Source: Maribacter_C sp047345145 (GTDB lineage: Bacteria; Bacteroidota; Bacteroidia; Flavobacteriales; Flavobacteriaceae). Taken from it: a DNA stretch of 64,000 nt. Shown piece after piece: positions 33,068-42,889 of the stretch. Every line of letters starts with the position of its first letter. Position 1 is the first letter of the stretch. Both the position numbers and the translations under genes were made by a program. Below the pieces are notes generated by a model. It saw only the letters and a list, made by a program, of their open reading frames with translations, made no database searches and was not told where the DNA came from. The stretch lies in NCBI RefSeq assembly GCF_047345145.1, contig NZ_JBLFER010000001.1, forward strand, positions 558,001 through 622,000, read 5' to 3'.

Positions 33068-35173
33068 TTAGCTAATATAATTCCAAATATTCTTGTACTT
33101 CACCAATTGCGCATATGCATGTCGAATAACCAAATTCTCAGGTTTTTCTAAACTTGGGTCTTGTTTCAATAGTTGAATAGCATGGTAGCGCGCCTTTTTT
33201 AGAATATCATTGTCCTTTACGATATCGGCAATTTTCAGATTCAAAACCCCACTTTGTTGGGTACCCATAATGTCACCTGGTCCTCGTAATCTGAGATCGA
33301 CTTCGGCAATTTCAAATCCGTCATTGGTGCTAACCATGGTTTCTAATCGTGTTTTTGCTTCCGCAGAAAGTTTATGACTTGTCATGAGAATGCAAAAACT
33401 CTGATCAGCCCCACGACCTACACGACCTCGTAATTGATGCAATTGCGATAATCCAAAGCGTTCCGCACTTTCAATAATCATAACGGATGCATTTGGGACG
33501 TTTACTCCGACTTCAATCACCGTAGTAGCAACCATGATTTGCGTTTCACCGCGAACAAAACGCTCCATTTCATAATCCTTATCTGCAGGTTTCATTTTGC
33601 CATGCACGATGGATATCTGATAATCAGGTAGAGGAAAGTCTCGAGCAATACTCTCATAACCATCCATCAAATCTTTATAATCCAAAGCTTCGGATTCTTG
33701 TATTAGTGGATACACCACATAGATTTGCCGTCCCTTTTTGATTTCATCGCGAATAAATTGAAACACTTTCAAACGATTGGAATCAAAGCGATGCACTGTT
33801 TTTATAGGTTTTCTTCCGGGTGGGAGTTCATCAATCACCGAGATGTCCAAATCTCCATACAGACTCATGGCAAGAGTCCTTGGAATTGGAGTAGCCGTCA
33901 TTACCAAAATATGCGGCGGAAAGTCATTCTTATGCCAAAGCTTAGAACGTTGGGCCACGCCAAATCGATGCTGTTCATCAATGATGGCGAGCCCTAAGTT
34001 TTTGTATTTTACTTTGTCTTCTAGAAGGGCATGAGTTCCAATTAGAATTTTAAGTTCTCCGCTTTCCAGTTGTTCATGAATCGGTTTTCTGGCAGATTGT
34101 TTTACTGAACCCGTCAGTAAAGCACAACTAATTCCGATTTTATCCAATAGCTCTTTGATTCCAGCATAATGCTGATTGGCAAGGATTTCAGTGGGAGCCA
34201 TTAAACAGGCTTGATAACCATTATCAATTGCTAAAAGCATCGTCATAACCGCTACGATTGTTTTTCCCGAACCCACATCGCCCTGAAGTAAGCGATTCAT
34301 TTGCGCATTGCTTCCCAAATCATGGCGGATTTCTTTGATAACCCTTTTCTGCGCACCCGTAAGTTCAAATGGCAGATGTTCATCATAGAATTCATTAAAC
34401 AATTCGCCCACTTGGTCAAACGGAAAACCTTTTATCTTTTGCTTATGCAGCATATTCTTGATGAGCAACTGCATTTGAATATAAAACAATTCCTCAAATT
34501 TTAAACGGAACTGCGCTTTAGCTAATAATTCTTGATTCTTTGGAAAATGAATATTTAAGAGGGAATCACTTTTATTCAGCAATTTTAGCTCATGCAGCAA
34601 TCTGTCAGAAAGGGTTTCTGAAAAGTTGCCCTTGGTTTCCATAAAAATCTGCTGAATCATTTTACTGACCACCTTATTGGTAATGCCTCGTGCGCTTAAT
34701 TTCTCCGTGGAAGGATAAATGGGTTGCATGAATACTTTGAGTCCCTTTTTGTGCTCTTCTAGCAATTCCATTTCAGGATGTGGCATCGAAAATACGCCAT
34801 TAAACCAGTTGCACTTTCCGAAAATGACATAAGGAACATTGAGTTTGAGATTTTCACGGATCCATTTTTGACCACGAAACCAAACGAGTTCCATTTTACC
34901 TGTTTCATCAACGAAAGTGGCTACCAAACGTTTTCCCTTCTTTTGTTCAACGGTTTTGATATGAGTGATTTTGCCCATGATTTGCACGTCTGCACTGCTG
35001 CGTTGCAATTGCCCTATTTTATAGTATTGGGTTTTGTCCAAATACCGATTGGGAAACAGGTTGAGTAAATCTTGATACGTATGAATACCTAGTTCTCCCT
35101 GCAAAGTTTCTGCCCGATTGGGGCCGACACCTTTTAAATAGGTAATGGGAGTTTGCAGAAAATTAGCATTCAT
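33068..35173 (-). CDS. recG: ATP-dependent DNA helicase RecG
   Basis: 701 residues. It reverses stalled forks and processes branched DNA. The wedge domain starts TPITYLKGVGPNRAETLQGE; helicase motifs are LLQGDVGSGKTIVAVMTMLL (Walker A), IIDEQHRFGVAQR (DEQH), MTATPIPRTLAMSLYG (motif III), and QLRGRVGRGADQSFC (motif VI). Full length. The C-terminus is near that of a convergent lipoprotein gene. Confidence 0.96.
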   Translation of the reverse strand: MNANFLQTPITYLKGVGPNRAETLQGELGIHTYQDLLNLFPNRYLDKTQYYKIGQLQRSSADVQIMGKITHIKTVEQKKGKRLVATFVDETGKMELVWFRGQKWIRENLKLNVPYVIFGKCNWFNGVFSMPHPEMELLEEHKKGLKVFMQPIYPSTEKLSARGITNKVVSKMIQQIFMETKGNFSETLSDRLLHELKLLNKSDSLLNIHFPKNQELLAKAQFRLKFEELFYIQMQLLIKNMLHKQKIKGFPFDQVGELFNEFYDEHLPFELTGAQKRVIKEIRHDLGSNAQMNRLLQGDVGSGKTIVAVMTMLLAIDNGYQACLMAPTEILANQHYAGIKELLDKIGISCALLTGSVKQSARKPIHEQLESGELKILIGTHALLEDKVKYKNLGLAIIDEQHRFGVAQRSKLWHKNDFPPHILVMTATPIPRTLAMSLYGDLDISVIDELPPGRKPIKTVHRFDSNRLKVFQFIRDEIKKGRQIYVVYPLIQESEALDYKDLMDGYESIARDFPLPDYQISIVHGKMKPADKDYEMERFVRGETQIMVATTVIEVGVNVPNASVMIIESAERFGLSQLHQLRGRVGRGADQSFCILMTSHKLSAEAKTRLETMVSTNDGFEIAEVDLRLRGPGDIMGTQQSGVLNLKIADIVKDNDILKKARYHAIQLLKQDPSLEKPENLVIRHAYAQLVKYKNIWNYIS

Positions 35174-35210
35174 AAAACGAATTTAGGGGTTCGAGTTTTG
35201 AACTGCAACT

Positions 35211-35310
35211 AAAAGTCCTCCCTCAATCCCTCCAGATGAGGGAAGTTTTAAAACGCTATTAATTTAAGTTTTGTTCCCTCCCTTTGGGGAGGGTTAGGGA
35301 GGGGACTTTT
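35211..35310. repeat. Imperfect 100-base inverted repeat between recG and the M1 peptidase gene
   Basis: Outer arms AAAAGTCCTCCCTCAATCCC (from 35211) and GGGTTAGGGAGGGGACTTTT (to 35310) pair imperfectly. Inner arms GAGGGAA (35238) and TTCCCTC (35274) pair perfectly. This CCCTCC-rich type recurs in flavobacterial spacers. It separates divergent recG and the peptidase gene. Confidence 0.65.
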
Positions 35311-35350
35311 AAAGTGCTAAATTTGGTCCATCTTTTGCAAGCGTATCAAT

Positions 35351-37438
35351 ATGAATAAACTATTTCTTCTTCTTTTTTTCTTCGGATGTATAGCAAACGC
35401 TCAACATCAAGATAAGGTTGATTTTATAAAAGGGGATGTTTTTATAGATATCGAACCCAAACAAAAAAAAGTAAATGGTACCGTGGTCTATCAGTTTAAA
35501 GTTTTAAAGGATGTTGACTCCGTATTTTTAGATGCAAAAAATATGATGATTGAATCTATCTTTTTAGATGTTGACTTAATTCCATTTAAGTATGACGAAG
35601 AAAGGATTACCATTTTTAAAAAATTCAAACAAGGTCAAATTCATCTGCTAGAATTAAATTATTTATGTACCCCAAAACAAACACTTTACTTTTTAGGGTG
35701 GGAAGATCAAATATTGGGCAATGAACAAATATGGACACAAGGTCAAGGTAAGTATACAAGTCATTGGTTGCCCAGTTTTGATGATATGGAAGAAAAAATT
35801 GAATTTGATTTAAATTTTGGACTCCCGCAAAAAAATCTATCAGTTGTTGCAAATGGCATGGCTACCCCGGCAAAATTAATAGACCATCTTGATATGCCAA
35901 TGTTTCCCTTTGATATGCAAAAACCTATGAGTAGCTACTTACTTGCTTTTGCCATCGGCAATTACGAAAAACAAGAACTAAAATCCACAAGCGGCATCCC
36001 CATAGAAAACTATTATTACCCGCAGGACAGCCTCAAAGTAGAACCGACATATCGATACACAAAGGAAATCTTCGACTTTATAGAGGAAGAAATAGGTTTT
36101 CCTTACCCGTGGCAGAATTACAAACAAATTCCCGTTCGTGATTTTCTGTATGCGGGTATGGAAAACACTACTGCCACTATTTTTTCTGATGGCTACGTTA
36201 TCGATTCCACTGCCTTTGTAGACAAAAACTATGTCAATGTCAATGCGCATGAACTGGCACACCAATGGTTCGGGAATCTAGTCACCGAAAAAGATGGCCA
36301 CCACCATTGGCTTCACGAGGGTTTTGCTACGTATTATGCCCAATTGGCCGAAAAGAAGGTTTTTGGAGATGACCATTATTATTGGAAATTATACAAGTCT
36401 CTTATACAGTTAAAAGATTTGGTTGCAAGGGGAGAGGGACAAGCACTTACTGATCCTAAGGCCAGCAGCTTGGTTTTTTATGAAAAGGGTGCTTGGGCTT
36501 TATACATGCTTCACAACCAAATTGGGGATACTGCTTTTCGAAAGGGAATCCAGAATTATTTGGACAAGTATAAATTCAAGAATGTGACCATTCCTGATTT
36601 CTTAAAGGAAATGGAAATCGCAAGCGGAGTGGAATTATCTGCTTTTAATAAGAATTGGTTAGAGAACGAAAAGCTTCCATTTGAAGTGGCTAAAAAACAG
36701 TTGCGACAAGATTCCAAGTCCTTAGATCAGATGTTTGCCATGGAAGAAGAAATTCAAAAGGCCCAAAGCGACGATATTGATTATATAAGTTATTGGGATT
36801 CAACCAATTCTATCCATCTAAAAAAGCATATCCTAGGTTATAGGACTTCGCTACCTGAGGAAATTTATGAGCGAGCTTTTGCATCTGATACGGTTCCCAT
36901 ACGTCAATCACTTTTGTCTCCCAGAGATTTACCAAGCTTTATGGATAAAGAAAAATTGGAATCTTTTTTAGAAGATAGCAGTTACATTACAATAGAAGGC
37001 GCTCTTTTGGCTTTATGGCAAGCGTATCCTGAAGATCGAGGAAAGTATTTAGATGCCACTAAAAACGTTGTCGGACTTCCAAATAAAAATGTCCGCCTGT
37101 TATGGCTAACCCTAGCCATGCTTTCCGAAAGCTATAATGGTCCTAAAACCAAAGTTTATTTCGATGAACTGAGTTCATATACCAATTCTCAATATGGTTT
37201 TGAAATACGTCAAAATGCATTTTTTTATCTAAAGGAAGCTTTTGGACTCAATGATGCGAGTTTAACTAGTTTGGTAAAAGCTACTGAGCATCATGCTTGG
37301 CAATTCAAAAAATTTGCAAGAGATTTGTTGAAAGAATTACTTAAAGATTCGGATTATAAAACACGTTTAGAAAAGCTTTCGCTAGAACTAAATTCTGAAG
37401 AATCTGGTTACTTAAAAACCCAACTCAAGAAAGAATGA
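35351..37438 (+). CDS. M1-family (gluzincin) aminopeptidase
   Basis: 695 residues. A signal peptide (about 1-18, LLFFFGCIANAQ) suggests an exported protein. YAGMENTTATIF is the GxMEN substrate-binding motif and VNAHELAHQWFGN with WLHEGFATYY gives the HExxH...E zinc site. It removes N-terminal residues from peptides. The C-terminal ~250 residues are helical, as in this family. The stop overlaps the start of the patatin-like gene by 4 bases, so the two are coupled. A candidate -7 box TAAATTTG sits at 35318. Confidence 0.9.
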   Translation: MNKLFLLLFFFGCIANAQHQDKVDFIKGDVFIDIEPKQKKVNGTVVYQFKVLKDVDSVFLDAKNMMIESIFLDVDLIPFKYDEERITIFKKFKQGQIHLLELNYLCTPKQTLYFLGWEDQILGNEQIWTQGQGKYTSHWLPSFDDMEEKIEFDLNFGLPQKNLSVVANGMATPAKLIDHLDMPMFPFDMQKPMSSYLLAFAIGNYEKQELKSTSGIPIENYYYPQDSLKVEPTYRYTKEIFDFIEEEIGFPYPWQNYKQIPVRDFLYAGMENTTATIFSDGYVIDSTAFVDKNYVNVNAHELAHQWFGNLVTEKDGHHHWLHEGFATYYAQLAEKKVFGDDHYYWKLYKSLIQLKDLVARGEGQALTDPKASSLVFYEKGAWALYMLHNQIGDTAFRKGIQNYLDKYKFKNVTIPDFLKEMEIASGVELSAFNKNWLENEKLPFEVAKKQLRQDSKSLDQMFAMEEEIQKAQSDDIDYISYWDSTNSIHLKKHILGYRTSLPEEIYERAFASDTVPIRQSLLSPRDLPSFMDKEKLESFLEDSSYITIEGALLALWQAYPEDRGKYLDATKNVVGLPNKNVRLLWLTLAMLSESYNGPKTKVYFDELSSYTNSQYGFEIRQNAFFYLKEAFGLNDASLTSLVKATEHHAWQFKKFARDLLKELLKDSDYKTRLEKLSLELNSEESGYLKTQLKKE

Positions 37439-38349
37439 GAGCATTGGTCATATCAGGTGGTGGAAGCAAAGGAGCCTTTGCAGGTGGCGTAGCGCAGTTT
37501 CTTATTCAAGAATCAGGCAATAAATATGACTTATTTGTCGGTACGTCGACAGGCAGTCTTTTGATTTGTCATTTGGCCTTGGGTAAATTAGATAAAATCA
37601 AAGAAATCTACTCGAACGTTGACCAAAATACAATTTTCAATAGTTGTCCTTTTATTGTTAAGAAGAAACATGGTATTGATGAAATATCGATCAACCATTG
37701 GAATGTTGTTAAGAATTTTTTAAAGGGTAAGAAGACCTTTGGAGAAAGCGAAAATCTTAGAAATTTAATTCGAGAAAGCCTTACTATTGAAGAATATCAA
37801 GAGCTTAGAGACGGACCCAATGATGTTGTAGTGACAGTGTCGAATCTTTCACTAAATCAAGTGGAGTATAAGTCTATTATGGATTATAGCTACGATGAAT
37901 TTTGTGACTGGATTTGGATTTCAGCAAATTATACACCCTTCATGAGTTTGGTTCGAAAGAATGGCTCTGAATATGCTGATGGTGGATTAGGCAGTATTGT
38001 TCCTATAGAAGAAGCTATTCTACGGGGCGCAAAAGATGTTGATGTTGTCGTTTTGCATACAGAGATTAACTATATGAATCGTATGCCTTCACGAAATCCG
38101 TTTGAGCTATTAACCACCATGTTAAGCTTCATCTTAGACCGTGTAGAAAACCACAATATTCGTATCGGAAAATTGGTAGCGAATCAAAAGGATGCTATTA
38201 TTAATTTGTATTACACTCCAACAGTGCTAACTACAAACTCCTTGATTTTCAATAAAGAAAAGATGACACGTTGGTGGAAACGGGGTTATTTATACGCTAA
38301 GAACAAGAATGAAGAAACAAATCCTATTCAGCCGAATGAGCATGAATAA
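37435..38349 (+). CDS. Patatin-like phospholipase
   Basis: 304 residues. SGGGSKGAFAGGVAQFL is the glycine-rich oxyanion loop, GTSTGSLLI carries the nucleophile Ser (GxSxG) and ADGGLGSIVP carries the catalytic Asp (DGG), the Ser-Asp dyad of patatins. It hydrolyses acyl esters of lipids. No signal peptide, so cytoplasmic or membrane-associated. The ATG overlaps the peptidase stop (ATGA). Confidence 0.9.
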   Translation: MRALVISGGGSKGAFAGGVAQFLIQESGNKYDLFVGTSTGSLLICHLALGKLDKIKEIYSNVDQNTIFNSCPFIVKKKHGIDEISINHWNVVKNFLKGKKTFGESENLRNLIRESLTIEEYQELRDGPNDVVVTVSNLSLNQVEYKSIMDYSYDEFCDWIWISANYTPFMSLVRKNGSEYADGGLGSIVPIEEAILRGAKDVDVVVLHTEINYMNRMPSRNPFELLTTMLSFILDRVENHNIRIGKLVANQKDAIINLYYTPTVLTTNSLIFNKEKMTRWWKRGYLYAKNKNEETNPIQPNEHE

Positions 38350-38404
38350 CGTCTAGTAAGCTGTTAGCAGTTGCAATTTGCAGCTTATGCTTTTCTCAAT
38401 GTAG

Positions 38405-38923
38405 CTACCAGAGCTCAGAAATTTCCTTTTTTACAAAAGCCAAAGCAGTAGCTGAAGGATTTTGCTTGTCCATCGTTTCAGTCAAAACATCTTCGCGAAG
38501 TTTATCAGCAGAATCGGTTTCGCTCATACCTGCTTTACGAATCATTTGAATGGTAGCACTTTTTGCTGCTTTAATAACATTCCATAATTCGTCAGTCAAA
38601 TAGATTTGTTGCGAAAGATTATGCTCAAATTCATTTTCAATGCTTTTGATTAATAAGTTTTCATATGCCGTCTTATCAGAAGAATTTGGTTTTACTCGTA
38701 ATACCAAACTAGGAATTGAAATACGCTCTAAAAACAATGCCATACGCTCGTAAGCCTGTAATCTAATTGGTAAAGTACTAGCTTGAGAATCTTTGTGAAG
38801 TAAAAATCTTCTTCTGCCTTCTTCATTATTGGTATGCATTCTGAAAAAGTAAAAAGCTATTGCTCCTGTTATAACTGATGGTAGTAAATACGCAAAAAGT
38901 TGAAAAATTTGATCGCCCGTCAT
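38405..38923 (-). CDS. Conserved hypothetical membrane-anchored protein
   Basis: 172 residues. One N-terminal transmembrane segment (about 9-27, FAYLLPSVITGAIAFYFFR) then a helical cytoplasmic domain with LPIRLQAYERMALFLERISI, IESIENEFEHNLSQQIYL-like helices and ATIQMIRKAGMSETDSADKL. This layout is well conserved in Bacteroidota but I cannot name a function. No catalytic residues stand out. It has its own spacer on both sides. Confidence 0.65.
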   Translation of the reverse strand: MTGDQIFQLFAYLLPSVITGAIAFYFFRMHTNNEEGRRRFLLHKDSQASTLPIRLQAYERMALFLERISIPSLVLRVKPNSSDKTAYENLLIKSIENEFEHNLSQQIYLTDELWNVIKAAKSATIQMIRKAGMSETDSADKLREDVLTETMDKQNPSATALAFVKKEISELW

Positions 38924-39124
38924 TTTGGTTTTTGAAGTTGGTTACTTGATTTAAAACGGTGATTTTTTTGAAAAAGTATATCCCTTTTTCTAGAAATTTT
39001 AAGTTCATAAGCCTATTCTTAGTGAATTCATTTAGGGTATTTGTATTTCTAATTGTTCTGAGTATACGATACCATTCCATTATACGTTTTTAGAAAACAA
39101 TAACCCGTTCAACATCCTAGTCTT

Positions 39125-40201
39125 ATGCAAACACACACCCTTATTATTTTGACCTTTTTTTGGTTATTTCTATTAGGATGCTCAACGGACGGTGAATTAG
39201 AAAGCGCATTAAATACTGACGACGAAATTGCAGTTGATAACACCGAAAATGATGCCACAGAGGAGACTTCAGATGACTCCGGAGATACCAATGATACTGA
39301 TAACTCGAGTTCTGGCAATCCTTTAACAACAAATCTGAGGACCTTTATTTTCGGACATAGCCTAATCGTTCATGATCCACCACTAATTGCAACCCCAAGC
39401 AATGAAACTACAGTACCGCATTGGATGGCAGAGCTTTCGACAGCGGCGGGCTTTGATTATGCGATTTCTGGTCAATACGGATTCCTACCACAACATGCTA
39501 ACCTTCCACCAATAGCGCAATGGGGTTTTGATAGGGCTGAGGGCGCTTGGGATTCAGATGTCCAATCTTTTGCCGATGCGAATTTCAATAGCATTTTATT
39601 GACTGCAGGAAATTTTATTCAATATCAATCAGCATCGATGCCATATGATGGTGATAATCCTAATAATGCGACACCGATTAGTGCAACTTTAGAGATTTTA
39701 GATTGGGTTGAACAGCAAGAGCCAGGTACTTCAATTTACATTTATGAAAATTGGCCGGACATGGCAGGATTTTTAAATAATGGCGTACCGGCTTCAACTA
39801 CAGAATTTGCAGCCTACAATGACTACACCTTAGGAGATTTTCATAACTGGTGGTTAAACTATCATGATACTATTCGAACCCAGAGACCTGACTTGAATGT
39901 GAAAATGATTCCAATCGGACCTATTATTAGCAAATTACTGACTGAAACGAATTTATCCGGTATTCCATTTTCTGAATTGTATGAAGATGATGCCCCTCAT
40001 GGTAGACCAACCCTATACTTTTTGGCAAGTTTGATTACTTATATGGGTATGTACGGGGTAGAAACACCTTCTGATTATCAAGTTCCGGATACTGTTCATG
40101 TACTTGTTCAAGACAATTATGGAACAATAGTAGATTCTATTTGGGATGAATTAGAAAACTTTAATGATGTAGAAGGGAATAGTTATGTCTTCAACAATTA
40201 A
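39125..40201 (+). CDS. SGNH-hydrolase-like lipoprotein
   Basis: 358 residues. The signal ends TFFWLFLLGC, then STDGELESALNTDDE and an Asp/Thr-rich linker, a surface-lipoprotein type start. The domain starts RTFIFGHSLIVHDPP, which resembles block I of SGNH hydrolases (Ser in GHSL), and the end has YEDDAPHGRPTLYFLASLIT, where D..H would be block V. Asn in SILLTAGNFIQYQ may be block III-like. SGNH proteins are esterases or deacetylases of glycans and lipids. The assignment is moderate; the substrate is unknown. Confidence 0.6.
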   Translation: MQTHTLIILTFFWLFLLGCSTDGELESALNTDDEIAVDNTENDATEETSDDSGDTNDTDNSSSGNPLTTNLRTFIFGHSLIVHDPPLIATPSNETTVPHWMAELSTAAGFDYAISGQYGFLPQHANLPPIAQWGFDRAEGAWDSDVQSFADANFNSILLTAGNFIQYQSASMPYDGDNPNNATPISATLEILDWVEQQEPGTSIYIYENWPDMAGFLNNGVPASTTEFAAYNDYTLGDFHNWWLNYHDTIRTQRPDLNVKMIPIGPIISKLLTETNLSGIPFSELYEDDAPHGRPTLYFLASLITYMGMYGVETPSDYQVPDTVHVLVQDNYGTIVDSIWDELENFNDVEGNSYVFNN

Positions 40202-40345
40202 TAGAGCACAATTTATTCAGTGCGACTTAAGTACCTAGTAGCTTTTGGCGCATGAATTTCTAGTTTATTGTACTATATTAGAAGTCAATTCGTTAGGACT
40301 ATTCACCTTCAATTTTTCTGAAGAATTAATCAAAAAGCGAAACTC

Positions 40346-42031
40346 ATGAAAGTAAAATTTCTTTTTATATTTATAGTATTTTCTATTATTTCTTCTTGTA
40401 ATAAAGAAGATGAAAAGTTAACCGAAACCCCAGTGTCAGATGACCCTCTTGAGGAAACGGTTATCGAAGATCAAGAGAAACCTAAACTTACAGTAGTAGG
40501 TTTAACGGGCGTAATAGAAAAAATTTCTGAAATTTCGATTAGCATTGTTGATGATTCTTCTGTCGAGACCATGGTAACGCTTGGTGGAGAAGAACTAGCG
40601 AGCAGTACGGAAAAACAGTTTACATTTTCTTTAAACCCTTACGGCATAGCAGTAGGTGATACAGACTTTACAGTTACTTCAAAAGATGCGGGAGGAAATG
40701 AGACTATTGAAACATTTACATTGGAAATTAAACACCTTTTAATGACCTATGAATATGGGATTGATGAAGATGAGCGAAATCCGGAAAAATGGATATTTTT
40801 TAATGATCTTGATGGAAATTCATTAACTAATTTTAGGGCAGAGGTTGGGTTGAAAAAGGTCTATACTAATGAAAAACTAGTGGGTGACAAAGTCTACTAC
40901 TCAATCGCAAATTATAAGTCAACAGTTAGCGGTACTCACACAAGTAAAAATCTATTGGTCACTACTAATAAGGTTCCCTTGGGAGAAAGCAGATTTCCCA
41001 TCCTATACGAACCTAGTAGGCGGTCTGATTTATCAAATACACTTGAATTACGAATTAATCTTATTGGAGAGGATGATGGATACGCAAAATATTGGTCGGA
41101 GGGTTCTAATTATACTGTTTTTACCACTGGCGGCGGAGGTAATATGGCAATATTTGGTGTCAGACATGATGCTACGGTTCCCATTTATATTCGAACACCA
41201 GTATTAAATTCTAAAGGTTTTTTTGATGGAAAGAAGGAAAATTATACGTACAAGATATTTTCTCCCCAAACAGGTGATATAATAATTGAAATAAATGAGG
41301 AAGAGTTTGGTCGGGCTGAGGACAATTTTGTGCTTTCTATTCCGCCACATGATGCCGGCTCTATGAATCTAAGGAGATTTGGATACGAGAACAACGAAGC
41401 GTTGTTGGCTAACATAAACCATGTAATTTATGAAACCGAAGAGGCTGAAAATGTAATGGCAGATTACTATGATTTACCATTATTAAACGATTTAAATACC
41501 TACAGAAATCAGCTTTTCTATAAAAAAAATGGAATAGGTTATTTTACACAAGATTTTGATAATACAATTAATGCAAGTATTCCAAATTGGACTTTGATTA
41601 GTGATATAAATGAAAGTTCAATAAATATTACTGCTCAAAATTCAGGAGTAGATTTTTATCGGATTAAGTTTATTATGAATGATATCTCAGATAACAATAA
41701 TGTTAAATATATGACATGGAACTATCGTGTTTTTGGAGAGTTAGATCAAGAGAAAACAGCTCCTCGTTTGACTATTCCAACGAATATCTTAGATGAAATC
41801 AATGAAGATTTTTATAGAAATACAGATAATCTCCAATTTACAAGTGTTGACGCGTATGATTATGACGAGTATGATGGATACGAAGAAGTTATGAATTGGT
41901 TTGCTCTTATTAAATCAAGATTAACACAAGACAAAAATACATACAAGAGAGTATCATTTTACAATACAGATGCTTCTGGAAAATCCAATTCTTTTTCAGA
42001 GGATTTTAGTGATGGAGAAGTCAAGGAGTAG
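40346..42031 (+). CDS. Hypothetical surface lipoprotein
   Basis: 561 residues. The signal ends FIVFSIISSC, then NKEDEKLTETPVSDDPLEE, an acidic surface-export type start. The first ~120 residues after it look like an Ig-like fold (KLTVVGLTGVIEKISEISIS, GVAVGDTDFTVTS-like strand order); the rest is not recognised. Tyr- and Asp-rich stretches near the end (DYDEYDGYEEVMNW) stand out. Convergent with the OmpA-like gene at 42051. Confidence 0.6.
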   Translation: MKVKFLFIFIVFSIISSCNKEDEKLTETPVSDDPLEETVIEDQEKPKLTVVGLTGVIEKISEISISIVDDSSVETMVTLGGEELASSTEKQFTFSLNPYGIAVGDTDFTVTSKDAGGNETIETFTLEIKHLLMTYEYGIDEDERNPEKWIFFNDLDGNSLTNFRAEVGLKKVYTNEKLVGDKVYYSIANYKSTVSGTHTSKNLLVTTNKVPLGESRFPILYEPSRRSDLSNTLELRINLIGEDDGYAKYWSEGSNYTVFTTGGGGNMAIFGVRHDATVPIYIRTPVLNSKGFFDGKKENYTYKIFSPQTGDIIIEINEEEFGRAEDNFVLSIPPHDAGSMNLRRFGYENNEALLANINHVIYETEEAENVMADYYDLPLLNDLNTYRNQLFYKKNGIGYFTQDFDNTINASIPNWTLISDINESSINITAQNSGVDFYRIKFIMNDISDNNNVKYMTWNYRVFGELDQEKTAPRLTIPTNILDEINEDFYRNTDNLQFTSVDAYDYDEYDGYEEVMNWFALIKSRLTQDKNTYKRVSFYNTDASGKSNSFSEDFSDGEVKE

Positions 42032-42050
42032 TAAATCATTAAAGATAGTC

Positions 42051-42824
42051 TTAACTCCCATTCTTCATACTCTCTTTTACCATCTTATAAAATTCATCAA
42101 ATTTAGGATGGATTTTGATAACAACGCCTTCCTTCAAGTTTCCATCTTTACCTAAAGCGGTGATGCGATCAGCGGCAATCTCAAGGCGTTGTAAAGCACT
42201 ACTAACGGCAGATGCCTGTTGAGCAGGAAGGTCTAAATTACCTGTCATACTCAAACCTTCAATAGTAACGGCCATATTTGGATTCGCAACTAATATTTGA
42301 CCTATTTTTTGTACCCAAGGTTCTGCTTCAGGAGTAATTGTTGCTTCTGTATCACTTTCGAAGAGTGAAGTTAAACTTGAAGAAATGATGACCATACCAT
42401 TTGAAACACCAATTTTGGCGTTTTCTCCAAGGGTCTGTTTTGCGTTTGTAAGCACTACAAGAGCTGTTGAATCATTGGAGGCAATGGCGTCATTTATAGC
42501 TTTTAATTGTCGTTCTTTTACATTTAAGGCCTCCATGGCCTTGTTCATGTTTGTAGAATTTTGACTTGATAATTGTGAAAAACTATTTAAATTTTTCATT
42601 AAGGTCTTATTCGCATCGCGAAGCTCAAGAGCTTGAGCTTCAAAAGATTCGGCTTTGGCTAAACTTGCTTTTTCTTTGCGTTGTGCTTCTGCGACTTGGT
42701 TATTTACAGAATCAAGTTGAGATTTTAAGGTGCTGATTTCAGCTATCAATTCACTCTTTTTTTGAGCTTGAACTACGGCACTGAATGCTATTATTAAACT
42801 AAGGGAAAGTAAAATTTTCTTCAT
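42051..42824 (-). CDS. Degenerate OmpA-like exported protein
   Basis: 257 residues: signal peptide 1-20, a coiled-coil region about 22-120 (LKSQLDSVNNQVAEAQRKEK), and a C-terminal OmpA-like domain. It is a paralogue of the canonical OmpA at 56120 (both end ...F..FYKM/SMI..MK), but the peptidoglycan-binding positions are lost: GHTDD is replaced by GLSMTGN and the LSxxRA motif by PAQQASA. It may have a structural, non-binding role or work with a partner. Confidence 0.75.
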   Translation of the reverse strand: MKKILLSLSLIIAFSAVVQAQKKSELIAEISTLKSQLDSVNNQVAEAQRKEKASLAKAESFEAQALELRDANKTLMKNLNSFSQLSSQNSTNMNKAMEALNVKERQLKAINDAIASNDSTALVVLTNAKQTLGENAKIGVSNGMVIISSSLTSLFESDTEATITPEAEPWVQKIGQILVANPNMAVTIEGLSMTGNLDLPAQQASAVSSALQRLEIAADRITALGKDGNLKEGVVIKIHPKFDEFYKMVKESMKNGS

Positions 42825-42889
42825 AAACGGAATTCTTTTGGGGGTTCAATTAAAGTTAAACACAGCGTAAAAGTATAGCATTTCTAGAT

